DNA of 64,000 bases from Epiperipatus broadwayi. Its lineage: Eukaryota; Onychophora; Udeonychophora; Euonychophora; Peripatidae. The notes under the pieces are model-generated. The model searched no databases and had not been told where the DNA came from. It saw only the letters and a list, made by a program, of their open reading frames with translations. Of this stretch, positions 52,401 through 63,326 are shown in pieces. The position numbers and the translations under genes are program-made. Each line of letters opens with the position of its first letter. The stretch's first letter is position 1. Location of the stretch: contig JAQFVV010006726.1 of the NCBI GenBank assembly GCA_028023455.1, positions 186,001-250,000 on the forward strand, in the 5' to 3' direction.

Positions 52401-54430
52401 CATTTAGTAAAATTTATAGAAAATAATCCTTGGTTTTAGTATTTAGGATGATAATTATTAAATCATAATATTAATTAATCCCATGAAGCTTCTTAATCTT
52501 CTCTACCAATATTCTCTGCATATCAGATGCATCAATCCATCTAATTTAACTTTAAAAATATTCAATGAACTTTTAAGTACTATTTGTATTTCCATGGATC
52601 CATCTTTTATTCAACTATGTGTTCACTTTTTATATATGTTTCCTTCTTGATACATTTAAACTTTCGTTTGGTATTTTTATAAATCTCTTTTAAAATAAAA
52701 ACTCCAAGTACTTTTGAACAAATCTTTTCTAAATACATTTTAAATAATTCGAAGAACGGATATTTTAATATCAAAAACCCTTCTATAACATATTCTCCTG
52801 GGTTCTTTCTTTAATTATTGAAAATATCTTTTAAAAATGTTATCTTCAGAAAGTATATAACATTTTACTCCTTTGAATATCATATTATATAAAATAATTC
52901 ATGAAATATAATTGTCTTACTACTATTTTAAAAATAAATCTTAGGTCAGCTTATAAATAATATGTTTCAATACATTTTTAGACTCCGTATAATGTCCGAG
53001 CTGTGTTTTTTTTATGTACCCAAATAGTTCTCCAGTGAAGTATTAATAAAGCTGTATCAATAAATATTTCAAATATTTTTACAGTATTACAATTTACATC
53101 CATTTTATTCTGTAGTATATCCATCCTTTATTGCAAAGTTTAGGTTAAACTTTTAGATAAAATACCACTGGTAAGTACTTTAAAAATTAGAAAATCATTT
53201 CCACGAAGTTTCTAAATTATTATATTTTAAAACTCTCTTTTGCAAAAAATACTTTTAAAATTATCAATTAATTTTTTGCAGATAAAGTTATAAGAAAGTA
53301 CTAAAAAAAAATTGACTAAAATAAAATTTTAAAATATATACTATCTTTTTGATACTTATAATTTACCTTTCTCCAGCTTCAATACATTAATAATCTTCCC
53401 TGATAACTTAGTTACGATGATATTTATAGTCTGTAAGAATACCTATTCCTATTGGTTAATTCTTACTTTAGCTTGAGAACAAATTTACATATTTTTAGTT
53501 TATAGTAGAATTAAATTTCAAAATTAGAAATTATGATGTAATGAACTTAAAATATTATTTAAAATACCACTTTTAATTCAATTATAACTTTATTTAAATT
53601 ATTTAATCTTTTAAAATAACTTTTAAAATAACCTTAATAACTTTTAAAATAACCTTAATAACTTATTCCATTTGTCTATTTTTATTTAAACAAAATATTT
53701 AATTTTTATATTATGAATGTATTCGTCTTTATTACATCATTTAAGCATTATATACGATAGTTAACTTAATGTTTAATACTATTTACTTTTATGATAGACA
53801 ATAATTCTATCCAATTCTATAATATAACTTTTAAAATATTTTAAACTTTATTATTAACTCAAACAAGCGTGTGTGTGAATGTATGTAATATACAAGTCAC
53901 ATGATTAATAACTTTGACAGACGATTTTTAATCTATTTCTCTGCCTAGATTTATAAAATTGATACACTTATTATATTATAAAAAATAATTATAAAAAATT
54001 TGGAAGAACAATTTAGAAAATATAGAATTAAATATAATTCTCACCATCATAAAGTTTATTTTTAAAATGTACGATATTAATTTTTGTTTATTAAATATGA
54101 CTATAAATTTAAATATAGCATTTATTAAATTATATGTTTTAAACTATTAAAATCGAATTTTTAAATATACTTTTAATTTTTATACCTGTGTTATTTAATA
54201 TGGCCAGCTTTTACAACCATATGAAACAATATTTTAAACTTTACTTAACTACTTTTTAAATAATTCGCTATATTTTTATATACTACGTATTTGCTTTAGC
54301 CTCAAATTGTACTTTAAAGATATAATTGACTTAATATAATTAATGTATTAAAAGAACATATTCTAAAATTTAAAATTTTTAGTAATTGACTGTTATGAAC
54401 TATTACTGGCCTATAGAAAAGGGCACACAC
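49480..54430. other. AT-rich non-coding stretch
   Basis: Nearly 5 kb with no recognisable gene. Small features only: a 22-bp tandem repeat (AACTTTTAAAATAACCTTAA) near 53622-53665 and a slightly less AT-rich patch at 51230-51480. Confidence 0.45.
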
Positions 54431-54453
54431 TATATATATATATATATATATAT
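54431..54453. repeat. (TA)n at the outer edge of the tandem units
   Basis: TA run directly abutting the TGTAACC terminus of unit 1; the probable insertion target. Confidence 0.93.
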
Positions 54454-54477
54454 TGTAACCGGACCCACATACAACCC

Positions 54478-54484
54478 TTTTATT
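54478..54484 (-). promoter_or_regulatory. Poly(A) signal AATAAAA in unit 1 terminus
   Basis: On the minus strand AATAAAA lies 24 bp before the GGTTACA end of the unit, the usual place for a polyadenylation signal in an LTR. The second unit has the same motif at 59822-59828. Confidence 0.6.
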
Positions 54485-54504
54485 ACGTCAGTTGTAACAA
54501 TTTT

Positions 54505-54593
54505 CTGATGAGCATGCAGTAGGAAGGAACTATCAATTGACATTCCTAATGCGGATGTTAATGCCTCCTACAACAATATTTCCTGCTCATCAG
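54505..54593. repeat. 89-nt hairpin in unit 1 terminus
   Basis: CTGATGAGCA at 54505-54514 pairs perfectly with TGCTCATCAG at 54584-54593. Inside it, CAGTAGGAAGG and CCTCCTAC extend the stem with bulges. Confidence 0.85.
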
Positions 54594-54939
54594 AGGATGT
54601 AGTGCCATAAAGACTGGAAACATCTAAATATTTCTATGTTTGGTTTCCCAAAAAGTGCCATTAGAGTTCCGTCTCACTACAACCTGACTTGCCTAGGTCT
54701 AGTTATGCCAGACGTAGCTGAGAAGGCATGAGATTCTCATGAACCAGTGCTATAACTGATGAGTGATGCAATAAAACAAAACAGAATTGGACAACTGGAT
54801 AACCAATTTAATTTTTAGTAAGAAAAAAAAATTTATTAAATAACAATTAATTTGCAATTTCTAATGAAATTCATTTCTATTCACATGATAACACATTTTC
54901 ATTTTACTTATGAAAGAGCTAGAAGCAGTTCTTTTTTTT

Positions 54940-55790
54940 ATCAATAGTTCATTTACAAGTTCATTTAGGAGAAGAAGTTTGAAAACAGTCTAATTCAACA
55001 ATAGTTCATTTTTGAATTCCTTTATGAGAAGAAGCTTGGAAATATTCTAATTCAACAATAGTTCATTTTTGAATCCCTTTATGAGAAGAAGCTTGGAAAT
55101 ATTCTAATTCAACAATAGTTCATTTTTGAATTCCTTTATGAGAAGAAGCTTGGGAATATTCTAATTCAACAATAGTTCATTTTGAATTCCTTTATGAGAA
55201 GAAGCTTGGAAACATTCTAATTCAACAATAGTTCATTTTTGAATTCCTTTATGAGAAGAAGCTTGGAAATATTCTAATTCAACAATAGTTCATTTTGAAT
55301 TCCTTTATGAGAAGAAGCTTGGGAATATTCTGATTCAACAATAGTTCATTTTGAATTCATTTATGAGAAGAAGCTTGGAAATATTCTAATTCAACAATAG
55401 TTCATTTGGATTCATTTATGAGAAGAAGCTTAGAAATATTCTAATTCAACAATAGTTCATTTTGAATTCATTTATGAGAAGAAGCTTAGAAACATTCTAA
55501 TTCAACAATAGTTCATTTTTGAATTCCTTTATGAGAAGAAGCTTGGAAATATTCTAATTCAACAATAATTCATTTTGAATTCATTTATGAGAAGAAGCTT
55601 GGAAACATTCTAATTTAACAATAGTTCATTTTTTAATTCCTTTATGAGAAGAAGCTTGGAAATATTCTAATTCAACAATAGTTCATTTTTGAATTCCTTT
55701 ATGAGAAGAAGCTTGGAAATATTCTAATTCAACAATAATTCATTTTGAATTCATTTATGAGAAGAAGCTTGGAAGCAGTCAAGTATTTAT
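54940..55790. repeat. 57-bp minisatellite in unit 1
   Basis: About 14 copies of a unit with landmarks CAACAATAGTTCATTTTTGA and TTTATGAGAAGAAGCTTGG. Unit length varies by 1-3 bp through short indels in the T-run. Each copy carries AAGCTT. The same array occurs in the second unit. Confidence 0.95.
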
Positions 55791-56470
55791 GGTTTATACA
55801 ATAATTCATTTTGAATTCATTTATGTGAAGAAGCTTGGGAGTAGTCAAGCATTTATGATTTATACAGCATTTCATTATTTTATGAATTATTATTGATTGG
55901 TAAACATTTAAGCTCAGCAATTCTTGGTTTGTGGAGCATTTATCATTTGGTAATCGAAGCATTTATAACTTAGTCAAATATAAAAGTATATTCACACACA
56001 TAAACTCTGTTTGGCTTGTGGAGCATTTATAATTTAGTCAAATATAAAACTATATTCATATACATAAACTCTGTTTGGCTTGTGGAGCATTTATCATTTA
56101 GTAATTAAAGCATTTATAATTTAGTCAAATATAAAGGTATATTCATATACATAAACTCTGTTTGGCTTGTGGAGCATTTATAATTTAGTCAAATATAAAA
56201 GTATATTCATGTACATAAATTCTGTTTGGCTTGTGGAGCATTTATAATTTAGTCAAATATAAAAGTATATTCATATACATAAATTCTGTTTGGCTTGTGG
56301 AGCATTTATCATTTAGTAATTAAAGCATTTCTAATTTAGTCAAATATAAAAGTATATTTATATACATAAGCTCTGTTTGACTTGTGGAGCATTTATCATT
56401 TAGTAATTGAAGCACTTCTAATTTAGTCAAATATAAAAGTATATTCATACGCATAAACTCTGTTACATTA
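55790..56470. repeat. 64-bp minisatellite in unit 1
   Basis: Repeats built from AATTTAGTCAAATATAAAAG, TATATTCATATACATAAACT and CTGTTTGGCTTGTGGAGC. Some copies carry an extra CATTTAGTAATTAAAG segment, giving a longer alternate unit. The ORFs on both strands here are by-products of the repeat. Confidence 0.93.
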
Positions 56471-56514
56471 CTCAGATGGAAGTAATATGCAATTAAGGCA
56501 TTTCTAATCCATAT

Positions 56515-56840
56515 AGTAAATACATTCAAATATTTTTATAAATAAATTTGCGTACATTTATTTCATAACTTCATTTTATAATGTATGATAAACATGTTCT
56601 AATATTTTATAAAAAAAATTCTATGTAATTATTTAATGATGTCAATTTATAACTTATGATAAAGATGTGTAAATACGTTCAAATATTTTTATAAATAAAT
56701 TTGTGTGTAATTATTTCATAACTTCACTTTATAACGTATGATAAAGGTGTTTTAATATTTTATAAAACAAATTCTATGTAATTATTTCATGATGTCAATT
56801 TATAACTTATGATAAAGATGTCTAAACATTCTTATAATGT
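56515..56840. repeat. Imperfect repeats of about 80-100 bp in unit 1
   Basis: Four diverged copies sharing TATGATAAAGATG-type text, a TTTTATAAA segment and TGTAATTATTTCAT. Conserved in the second unit at 61855-62165. Confidence 0.8.
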
Positions 56841-57494
56841 AATTACCTTCCAGTTTTGCAGTCCAGTTTACTCAAAAAGAAGGCGGGTTATTTCATTTAT
56901 GGAAAGTCATGCCACAGTGTGGAGAGATTGAAGCCGCTAATTTACCCCATTATCATTATAATTCCTTTAGCAGAGCTTTCTTTTTCCATTTTCACGTTTT
57001 GTTAAAGCTATATTTTAGTATGTCAAAAGAATTAAGTAATACACTTTTTTCTTTTTTTAAAAAAATTTAATATGTTCTGCCTCTCTGTGTAAGACGAGAG
57101 AAAGAAAAAAAAAGTTCTTTTCTTCCGACGACGTGCCTAATTTGAATACTGCCTCAGTTTAACCCAAGTATCTTTACCTTTTTCTTTTTAATGATTGGAT
57201 AATTAATTTCTTTTTTTTTTATTGAGACAGATAAAAAAAATAAGATGACTTAACATTTTATTCAAATCGATCAATCACAAAATTAAAAATATGATTTTTT
57301 TTAAACAAATCACAGCTTTATTGCGTTCCCAATTAGACTGAATCACGCTAGACATTTTTGAATGGGGGGTCTTTTGAATATTTATATGAGGAACAGCATA
57401 TCTGTTTCATTACCCCTCACCAAATTTTGGGATGAAATCGCCTGGAAGTACGATTTCATTCCATATACTATACACATTATTTCTCAGTACTGCC

Positions 57495-57951
57495 AGGTTT
57501 TAGATATGCTGATGAATGGGTAAGATGAGCTGGAAAAGTGAATACATGAACTATAGCTTCCAATGCCAGGATAAGTAGACAGCCAAGCACAAACTACCAG
57601 TACACACCGCCTCATGACGTCATGAGAAAATATCTCATTTTTAAGCACTACCTCTCTTGTACCTAGAAGTATCATCCAACCAAGAATAGGAGCCAGAGAA
57701 AAAAAAAAATTTGGCACTCAGCCAACCCTGCTCAGCTTCGGTGAGTCTTAGGGGATATCATTTGGCCTATCCATGAGACCAAGGCCTATACATGAGACCT
57801 ATATATATGCACTGCTGGACTACTCTTGGAGCACAACATCCAGGTCTGGATAGTGCCGAGCATATACTTCGGAGCATCATAACACAATGCATCCAAGCAG
57901 CTCCGCTCAATCATCCACCATCTCAACATGAAAAACACAAGTTCATGCATC
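57495..57951 (-). mobile_element. 5S rRNA-like SINE segment in unit 1
   Basis: Reads on the minus strand, the same orientation as the ORF. It has AAGCTGAGCAGGGTTGG (plus 57722-57738), close to the 5S rRNA A-box region AAGCTAAGCAGGGTCGG, followed about 20 bp later by CTTGGTTGGATG, resembling the 5S C-box start (CTTGGATGGGAG). A diverged copy lies free at 29463-29910, showing that this is a dispersed repeat captured by the unit. It may have been inserted as a SINE or may supply the 3' end of the transcript. It lies 44 bp after the ORF stop codon. Confidence 0.65.
57611..57626. promoter_or_regulatory. Perfect 16-bp palindrome with a CRE core
   Basis: CTCATGACGTCATGAG, which contains TGACGTCA, the consensus CRE/ATF (bZIP) site. 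It is conserved in the second unit (62943-62958), and the core also occurs in the dispersed copy at 29791-29798. Function is not shown. Confidence 0.6.
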
Positions 57952-57994
57952 ACTACACCACACTCACAAACCTTTCCCATCAGCTATCTCTATT

Positions 57995-59494
57995 TTATTC
58001 TGAATCATAACTGCAACCTGGTTTGGGAGACTGAGGATCATGATCAGTTCTCCTATAGTCCTCTTTTGTATTATGAGGTGACATACTTCTGGATCGTCTC
58101 TTTGTTGAAAATTTATCATGTTTAACATTACTGTGGTGTCTTGCTTCTTCACTTCTGTATTTTCTTTGGAGGTCCTTGTTACTGTTTGATCTTCTAATTA
58201 TACGTGTCCGATATGGTCCATGAACACCATCTGTGAATTTTTTTCTGTTCCTCTTCCATGATGGTACTTCATTTTTACATAAAAGTTTCTTTTTAAATGG
58301 TTCTTCTGCCATAGTAATTATTTTTTTAGTATTTATAAAAGTTTCTTGTTGCTTAATTTTTTTCACACTTATAAATCCTGAGTTTTCAGATTCCCTTTTG
58401 GTGTCTTTTCCTGCGTAAGCAACTATATTTTTAATAACTGTCTTTATATATTTTTTTTCTGTACTCAATTTTTGATTTGAGTTTATTAAGCTTTTGTTTA
58501 TAATTTTTACATATGGCTGAGGACTAACACACTTTTCTTTCCATTTTATGGTTTCTTTCTCTATCTCCTTTACTATTTCATAGCATATATCAGACAATTT
58601 TTCTGAAACATTTTCTTCTATATTGGACAGTTCCTTAGTTATATGAGAATTAAGTTTTTGATTATGTTCATTTTCACATTTTTCATCTTCTTGAAGATCA
58701 GAAGATTTTAATTTTGCTTTATTAGATTTATTTTCATCCATTTGAAACTCTTTTACTGTATTTGATACAATTTCATTCTCAGCTTCTGTATATACTGCTT
58801 CTTTCTTTTCAATTTTAGAGGTATATTCCACAATCAGAAGTTTTCCTGAAGGTAGACTGACAATTTCAAGATCACTCTTTGTAATTTCAATTTCTTCCTT
58901 TTTAACAATCTCAAATTTTGCTTCATCAGTAATAGGATATTCAATTTGTGATTCCTTTAAAATATCTTTGGTTGGAAATTCCAAAGTTTCCTCCTCATCC
59001 AATTTTTTAGATTGAATTATTTCCTTTATCAACTGGTTTAACTTTTCATTCTGATTTTTGAATGCTTCCATAATTTGTTTTTCTATTCTTTGGTTTGCTT
59101 CTATTGCTTGCTTGTTATATTCTTCTCTCTGCTTATCTCTTTTTTGGTTATCTTCTTCTCTCTGTTTGATATCTTCTTCTCTTTGCTTATCTCTTTTTTG
59201 GTTATCTTCTTCTCTCTGTTTGATATCTTCTTCTCTTTGTTTGTCTCTTTTTTTTTTATCTTCTTCTCTCTGTTTGATATCTTCTTCTCTTTGCTTATCT
59301 CTTTTTTGGTTATCTTCTTCTCTCTGTTTGATATCTTCTTCTCTTTGTTTGTCTCTTTTCTTTTTATCTTCTTCTCTCTGTTTGATATCTTCTTCTCTTT
59401 GTTTATCTCTTTTCTTTTGGTCTGCTTTTATAATTTCTATTATCTGAGCTATCATAGCTATCTTTTCTGTTTTCTGAGCCTCCATGTTTACCAT
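57995..59494 (-). CDS. 499-aa repeat-bearing coiled-coil protein with RS-rich tail (Gag-like?)
   Basis: The only long intact ORF in the window, starting at ATG 59492-59494 (second Met three residues later). Residues 1-26 are a short hydrophobic-helical lead. Residues 27 to about 133 are nearly six copies of an 18-residue unit, NQKRDKQREEDIKQREED, with NQK and KKK variants: a very charged single helix or coiled coil. Residues 134-400 are Lys/Glu/Ile-rich without a catalytic motif. Residues about 410-499 are strongly basic (SWKRNRKKF, RTRIIRRSNSN) with an SR-like TKRRSRSMSP and an acidic end. No zinc knuckle, protease or RT motifs. The basic tail would suit RNA binding. It lies about 300 bp after a PBS-like block, so a Gag-like role is plausible but unproven. 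A frameshifted copy is in the next unit. Confidence 0.75.
   Translation of the reverse strand: MVNMEAQKTEKIAMIAQIIEIIKADQKKRDKQREEDIKQREEDKKKRDKQREEDIKQREEDNQKRDKQREEDIKQREEDKKKRDKQREEDIKQREEDNQKRDKQREEDIKQREEDNQKRDKQREEYNKQAIEANQRIEKQIMEAFKNQNEKLNQLIKEIIQSKKLDEEETLEFPTKDILKESQIEYPITDEAKFEIVKKEEIEITKSDLEIVSLPSGKLLIVEYTSKIEKKEAVYTEAENEIVSNTVKEFQMDENKSNKAKLKSSDLQEDEKCENEHNQKLNSHITKELSNIEENVSEKLSDICYEIVKEIEKETIKWKEKCVSPQPYVKIINKSLINSNQKLSTEKKYIKTVIKNIVAYAGKDTKRESENSGFISVKKIKQQETFINTKKIITMAEEPFKKKLLCKNEVPSWKRNRKKFTDGVHGPYRTRIIRRSNSNKDLQRKYRSEEARHHSNVKHDKFSTKRRSRSMSPHNTKEDYRRTDHDPQSPKPGCSYDSE
59096..59416 (-). repeat. 54-bp in-frame coding minisatellite
   Basis: Encodes the 18-residue repeats of the 499-aa protein. 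Unit length is an exact multiple of three and copies alternate between TTTTTTGGTT-type and TTTTTTTTT/TTCTTTTT-type spacers (plus strand). Plus-strand ORFs across it are shadows. Confidence 0.93.
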
Positions 59495-59696
59495 TTTTTC
59501 TTTGTTTTCTGAATCAGTAAGCTTCTCTCTCCATCCACACCATGACTTTACTCCATCTTCTTTGAAATGCCTGTTTCAAATGCCATTCTTTTTTGTGTTG
59601 TTTTTCTTTTAAACTTTTATTTTTCCATCCTTCCTGAACAAATTACATCACTACATCATATGCACTGTTCATATCACAGAATCGTGATCTGCTTAT

Positions 59697-59798
59697 GCCT
59701 ATGAGTAGGCTAGCTAGATCGGACCTCACAGTAGGGTGGCAAATTAACTGGCCTATGAGTAGGCTAGCCAGATAAGGCCTCACAGTAGGGCGGCAAAT
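59697..59798 (-). repeat. Duplicated PBS-like block beside the unit terminus
   Basis: A 48-bp segment occurs at 59697-59744 and 59751-59798 with five mismatches (landmarks CTATGAGTAGGCTAGC, CCTCACAGTAGGG). On the minus strand it begins directly after GGTTACA as TTTGCCGCCCTACTGTGAGG, which resembles LTR-retrotransposon primer-binding sites of the TTTGGCGCCCAACGTGAGG type. Confidence 0.65.
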
Positions 59799-60284
59799 GT
59801 AACCAGACCCGCATACAACCCTTTTATTATGTCAGTTGTAACAATTTTCTGATGAGCATGCTGTAGGAAGGAACTATCAATTGACATTCCTAATGCGGAT
59901 GTTAATGCCTCCTACAACAATATTTCCTGCTCATCAGAGGATGTAGTACCATAAAGACTGGAAACATCTAAATATTTCTATGTTTGGTTTCCCAAAAAGC
60001 GCCATTAGAGTTCCGTCTCACTACAACCTGACTTGCCTAGGTCTAGTTATGTCAGACGTAGCTCAGAAGGCATGAGATTCTCATGAACCAGTGCTATAAC
60101 TGATGAGTGATGCAATAAAACAAAACAGAATTGGACAACTGGATAACCAATTTAATTTTTAGTAACAAAAAAAAATTTATTAAATAACAATTAATTTGCA
60201 ATTTCTAACAAAATTCATTTCTATTCACATGATAACACATTTTCATTTTACTTATGAAAGAGCTAAAAGCAGTTCTTTTTTTAT

Positions 60285-61130
60285 CAATAGTTCATTTACA
60301 AGTTCATTTATGAGAAGAAGTTTGGAAACAGTCTAATTCAACAATAGTTCATTTTTGAATTCCTTTATGAGAAGAAGCTTGGAAATATTCTAATTCAACA
60401 ATAGTTCATTTTGAATCCCTTTATGAGAAGAAGCTTGGAAATATTCTAATTCAACAATAGTTCATTTTGAATTCCTTTATGAGAAGAAGCTTGGAAACAT
60501 TCTAATTCAACAATAGTTCATTTTTGAATTCCTTTATGAGAAGAAGCTTGGAAATATTCTAATTCAACAATAGTTCATTTTGAATTCCTTTATAAGAAGA
60601 AGCTTGGGAATATTCTGATTCAACAATAGTTCATTTTGAATTCATTTATGAGAAGAAGCTTGAAAATATTCTAATTCAACAATAGTTCATTTGGATTCAT
60701 TTATGAGAAGAAGCTTAGAAATATTCTAATTCAACAATAGTTCATTTGGATTCATTTATGAGAAGAAGCTTAGAAATATTCTAATTCAACAATAGTTCAT
60801 TTTGAATTCATTTATGAGAAGAAGCTTAGAAACATTCTAATTCAACAATAGTTCATTTTTGAATTCCTTTATGAGAAGAAGCTTGGAAATATTCTAATTC
60901 AACAATAATTCATTTTGAATTCATTTATGAGAAGAAGCTTGGAAACATTCTAATTTAACAATAGTTCATTTTTTAATTCCTTTATGAGAAGAAGCTTGGA
61001 AATATTCTAATTCAACAATAGTTCATTTTTGAATTCCTTTATGAGAAGAAGCTTGGAAATATTCTAATTCAACAATAGTTCATTTTGAATTCATTTATGA
61101 GAAGAACCTTAGAAGCAGTCAAGCATTTAT
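60285..61130. repeat. 57-bp minisatellite in unit 2
   Basis: Counterpart of 54940-55790, with about 14 copies and a different order of variants in places, so the arrays have been changing since the duplication. Confidence 0.94.
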
Positions 61131-61800
61131 GGTTTATACAATAATTCATTTTGAATTCATTTATGTGAAGAAGCTTGGGAGCAGTCAAGCATTTATGATT
61201 TATACAGCATTTCATTATTTTATGAATTATTATTGATTGGTAAACATTTAAGCTCAGCAATTCTTGGTTTGTGGAGCATTTATCATTTGGTAATTGAAGC
61301 ATTTATAATTTAGTCAAATATAAAAGTATATTCACACACATAAACTCTGTTTTTTATTTATAATTTAGTCAAATATAAAACTATATTCATATACATAAAC
61401 TCTGTTTGGCTTGTGGAGCATTTATCATTTAGTAATTAAAGCATTTATAATTTAGTCAAATATAAAGGTATATTCATATACATAAACTCTGTTTGGCTTG
61501 TGGAGCATTTATAATTTAGTCAAATATAAAAGTATATTCATATACATAAATTCTGTTTGGCTTGTGGAGCATTTATAATTTAGTCAAATATAAAAGTATA
61601 TTCATATACATAAACTCTGTTTGGCTTGTGGAGCATTTATCATTTAGTAATTAAAGCATTTCTAATTTAGTCAAATATAAAAGTATATTCATACACATAA
61701 ACTCTGTTTGGCTTGTGGAGCATTTATCATTTAGTAATTGAAGCACTTCTAATTTAGTCAAATATAAAAGTATATTCATACGCATAAACTCTGTTACATT
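61130..61800. repeat. 64-bp minisatellite in unit 2
   Basis: Counterpart of 55790-56470. One copy near 61345-61360 has lost the GGCTTGTGGAGC piece. Confidence 0.92.
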
Positions 61801-62827
61801 ACTCAGATGGAAGTAATATGCAATTAAGGCATTTCTAATCCATATAGTAAATACGTTCAAATATTTTTATAAATAAATTTGCATACATTTATTTCATAAC
61901 TTCATTTTATAATGTATGATAAACATGTTCTAATATTTTATAAAAAAAATTCTATGTAATTATTTCATGATTTCACTTTATAACGTATGATAAAGATGTG
62001 TAAATACTTCAATATTTTTATAAATAAATTTGTGTGTAATTATTTCATAACTTCACTTTATAACGTATGATAAAGATGTTTTAATATTTTATAAAACAAA
62101 TTCTTATGTAGATATTTCATGATGTCAATTTATAACTTATGATAAAGATGTCTAAACATTCTTATAACATAATTACCTTCCAGTTTTGCAGTCCAGTTTA
62201 CTCAAAAAGAAGGCGGGTTATTTCATTTATGGAAAGTCATGGCACAGCGTGGAGAGATTGAAGCCGCTAATTTACCCCATTGTCATTATAATTCCTTTAG
62301 CAAAGCTTTCTTTTTCCATTTTCACGTTTTGTTAAAGCTATATTTTAGTATGTCAAAAGAATTAAGTAATACACTTTTTTTTTTTTAAAAAAAATTTAAT
62401 ATGTTCTGCCTCTCTGTGTAAGACGAGAGAGAAAAAAAAAAGTTCTTTTCTTCCGACGACGTGCCTAATTTGAATACTGCCTCAGTTTAACCCAAGTATC
62501 TTTTCCTTTTTTCTTTTTAATGATTGGATAATTAATTTCTTTTTTTTTTATTGAGACAGATAAAAAAAAATAAGATGACTTAACATTTTATTCAAATCGA
62601 TCAATCACAAAATTAAAAATATGATTTTTTTAAACAAATCACAGCTTTATTGCGTTCCCAATTAGACTGAATCACGCTAGACATTTTTGAATGGGGGGGG
62701 ATCTTTTGAATATTTATATGAGGAACAGCATATCTGTTTCATTACCCCTCACCAAATTTTGGGATGAAATCGCCTGGAAGTACGATTTCATTCCATATAC
62801 TATACACATTATTTCTCAGTACTGCCT

Positions 62828-63282
62828 GGTTTTAGATATGCTGATGAATGGGTAAGATGAGCTGGAAAAGTGAATACATGAACTATAGCTTCCAATGCCA
62901 GGATAAGTAGACAGCCAAGCACAAACTACCAGTACACACCGCCTCATGACGTCATGAGAAAATATCTCATTTTTAAGCACTACCTCTCTTGTAGGTAGAA
63001 GTATCATCCAACCAAGAATAGGAGCCAGAGAAAAAAAAAATTTGGCACTCAGCCAACCCTGCTCAGCGTCGGTGAGTCTTAGGGGATATCATTTGGCCTA
63101 TCCATGAGACCAAGGCCTATACATGAGACCTATGTATACGCACTGCTGGACAACTCTTGGAGCACAACATCCAGGTCTGGATAGTGCCGAGCATATACTT
63201 CGGAGCATCATAACACAATGCATCCAAGCAGCTCCGCTCAATCATCCACCATCTCAACATGAAAAACACAAGCTCATGCATC
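62828..63282 (-). mobile_element. 5S rRNA-like SINE segment in unit 2
   Basis: Near-identical to the segment in unit 1. The box region here is CGACGCTGAGCAGGGTTGGC on the minus strand, one base different from unit 1 (AAGCTG to ACGCTG). Confidence 0.65.
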
Positions 63283-63326
63283 ACTACACCACACTCACAA
63301 ACCCTTTCCCATCAGCTATCTCTATT

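Larger units (their letters stand above)
54454..59797 (-). mobile_element. 5.34-kb tandem unit 1 (LTR-retroelement-like, non-autonomous)
   Basis: The unit starts (plus-strand coordinates) with TGTAACC at 54454 and is followed directly by a second copy starting TGTAACC at 59798. Minus-strand order: duplicated PBS-like block, leader, 499-aa ORF, 5S-like segment, AT-rich part, minisatellites, 89-nt hairpin, AATAAAA signal, and terminus GGTTACA. LTRs of Ty3-like elements commonly end in GTTACA directly before a primer-binding site, and here GGTTACA is followed by TTTGCCGCCC. No RT, RNase H, integrase or protease was seen. Because the visible copies are tandem, LTR and interior cannot be separated. 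A long non-autonomous LTR element (LARD-like) in tandem, or a gene-bearing megasatellite, are the main readings. Confidence 0.75.

Noticed and set aside
54940-55790. Regular repeats that could suggest a CRISPR array
   Set aside because: Units are tandem without unique spacers, the DNA is eukaryotic, and no cas-like gene is present.
55729-56529. Minus-strand ORFs in the minisatellites, repeated in unit 2
   Set aside because: Repeat-derived translation without constraint.
59058-59512. Plus-strand Leu/Ser/Phe-rich ORFs
   Set aside because: Shadows of the 54-bp coding repeat on the minus strand.
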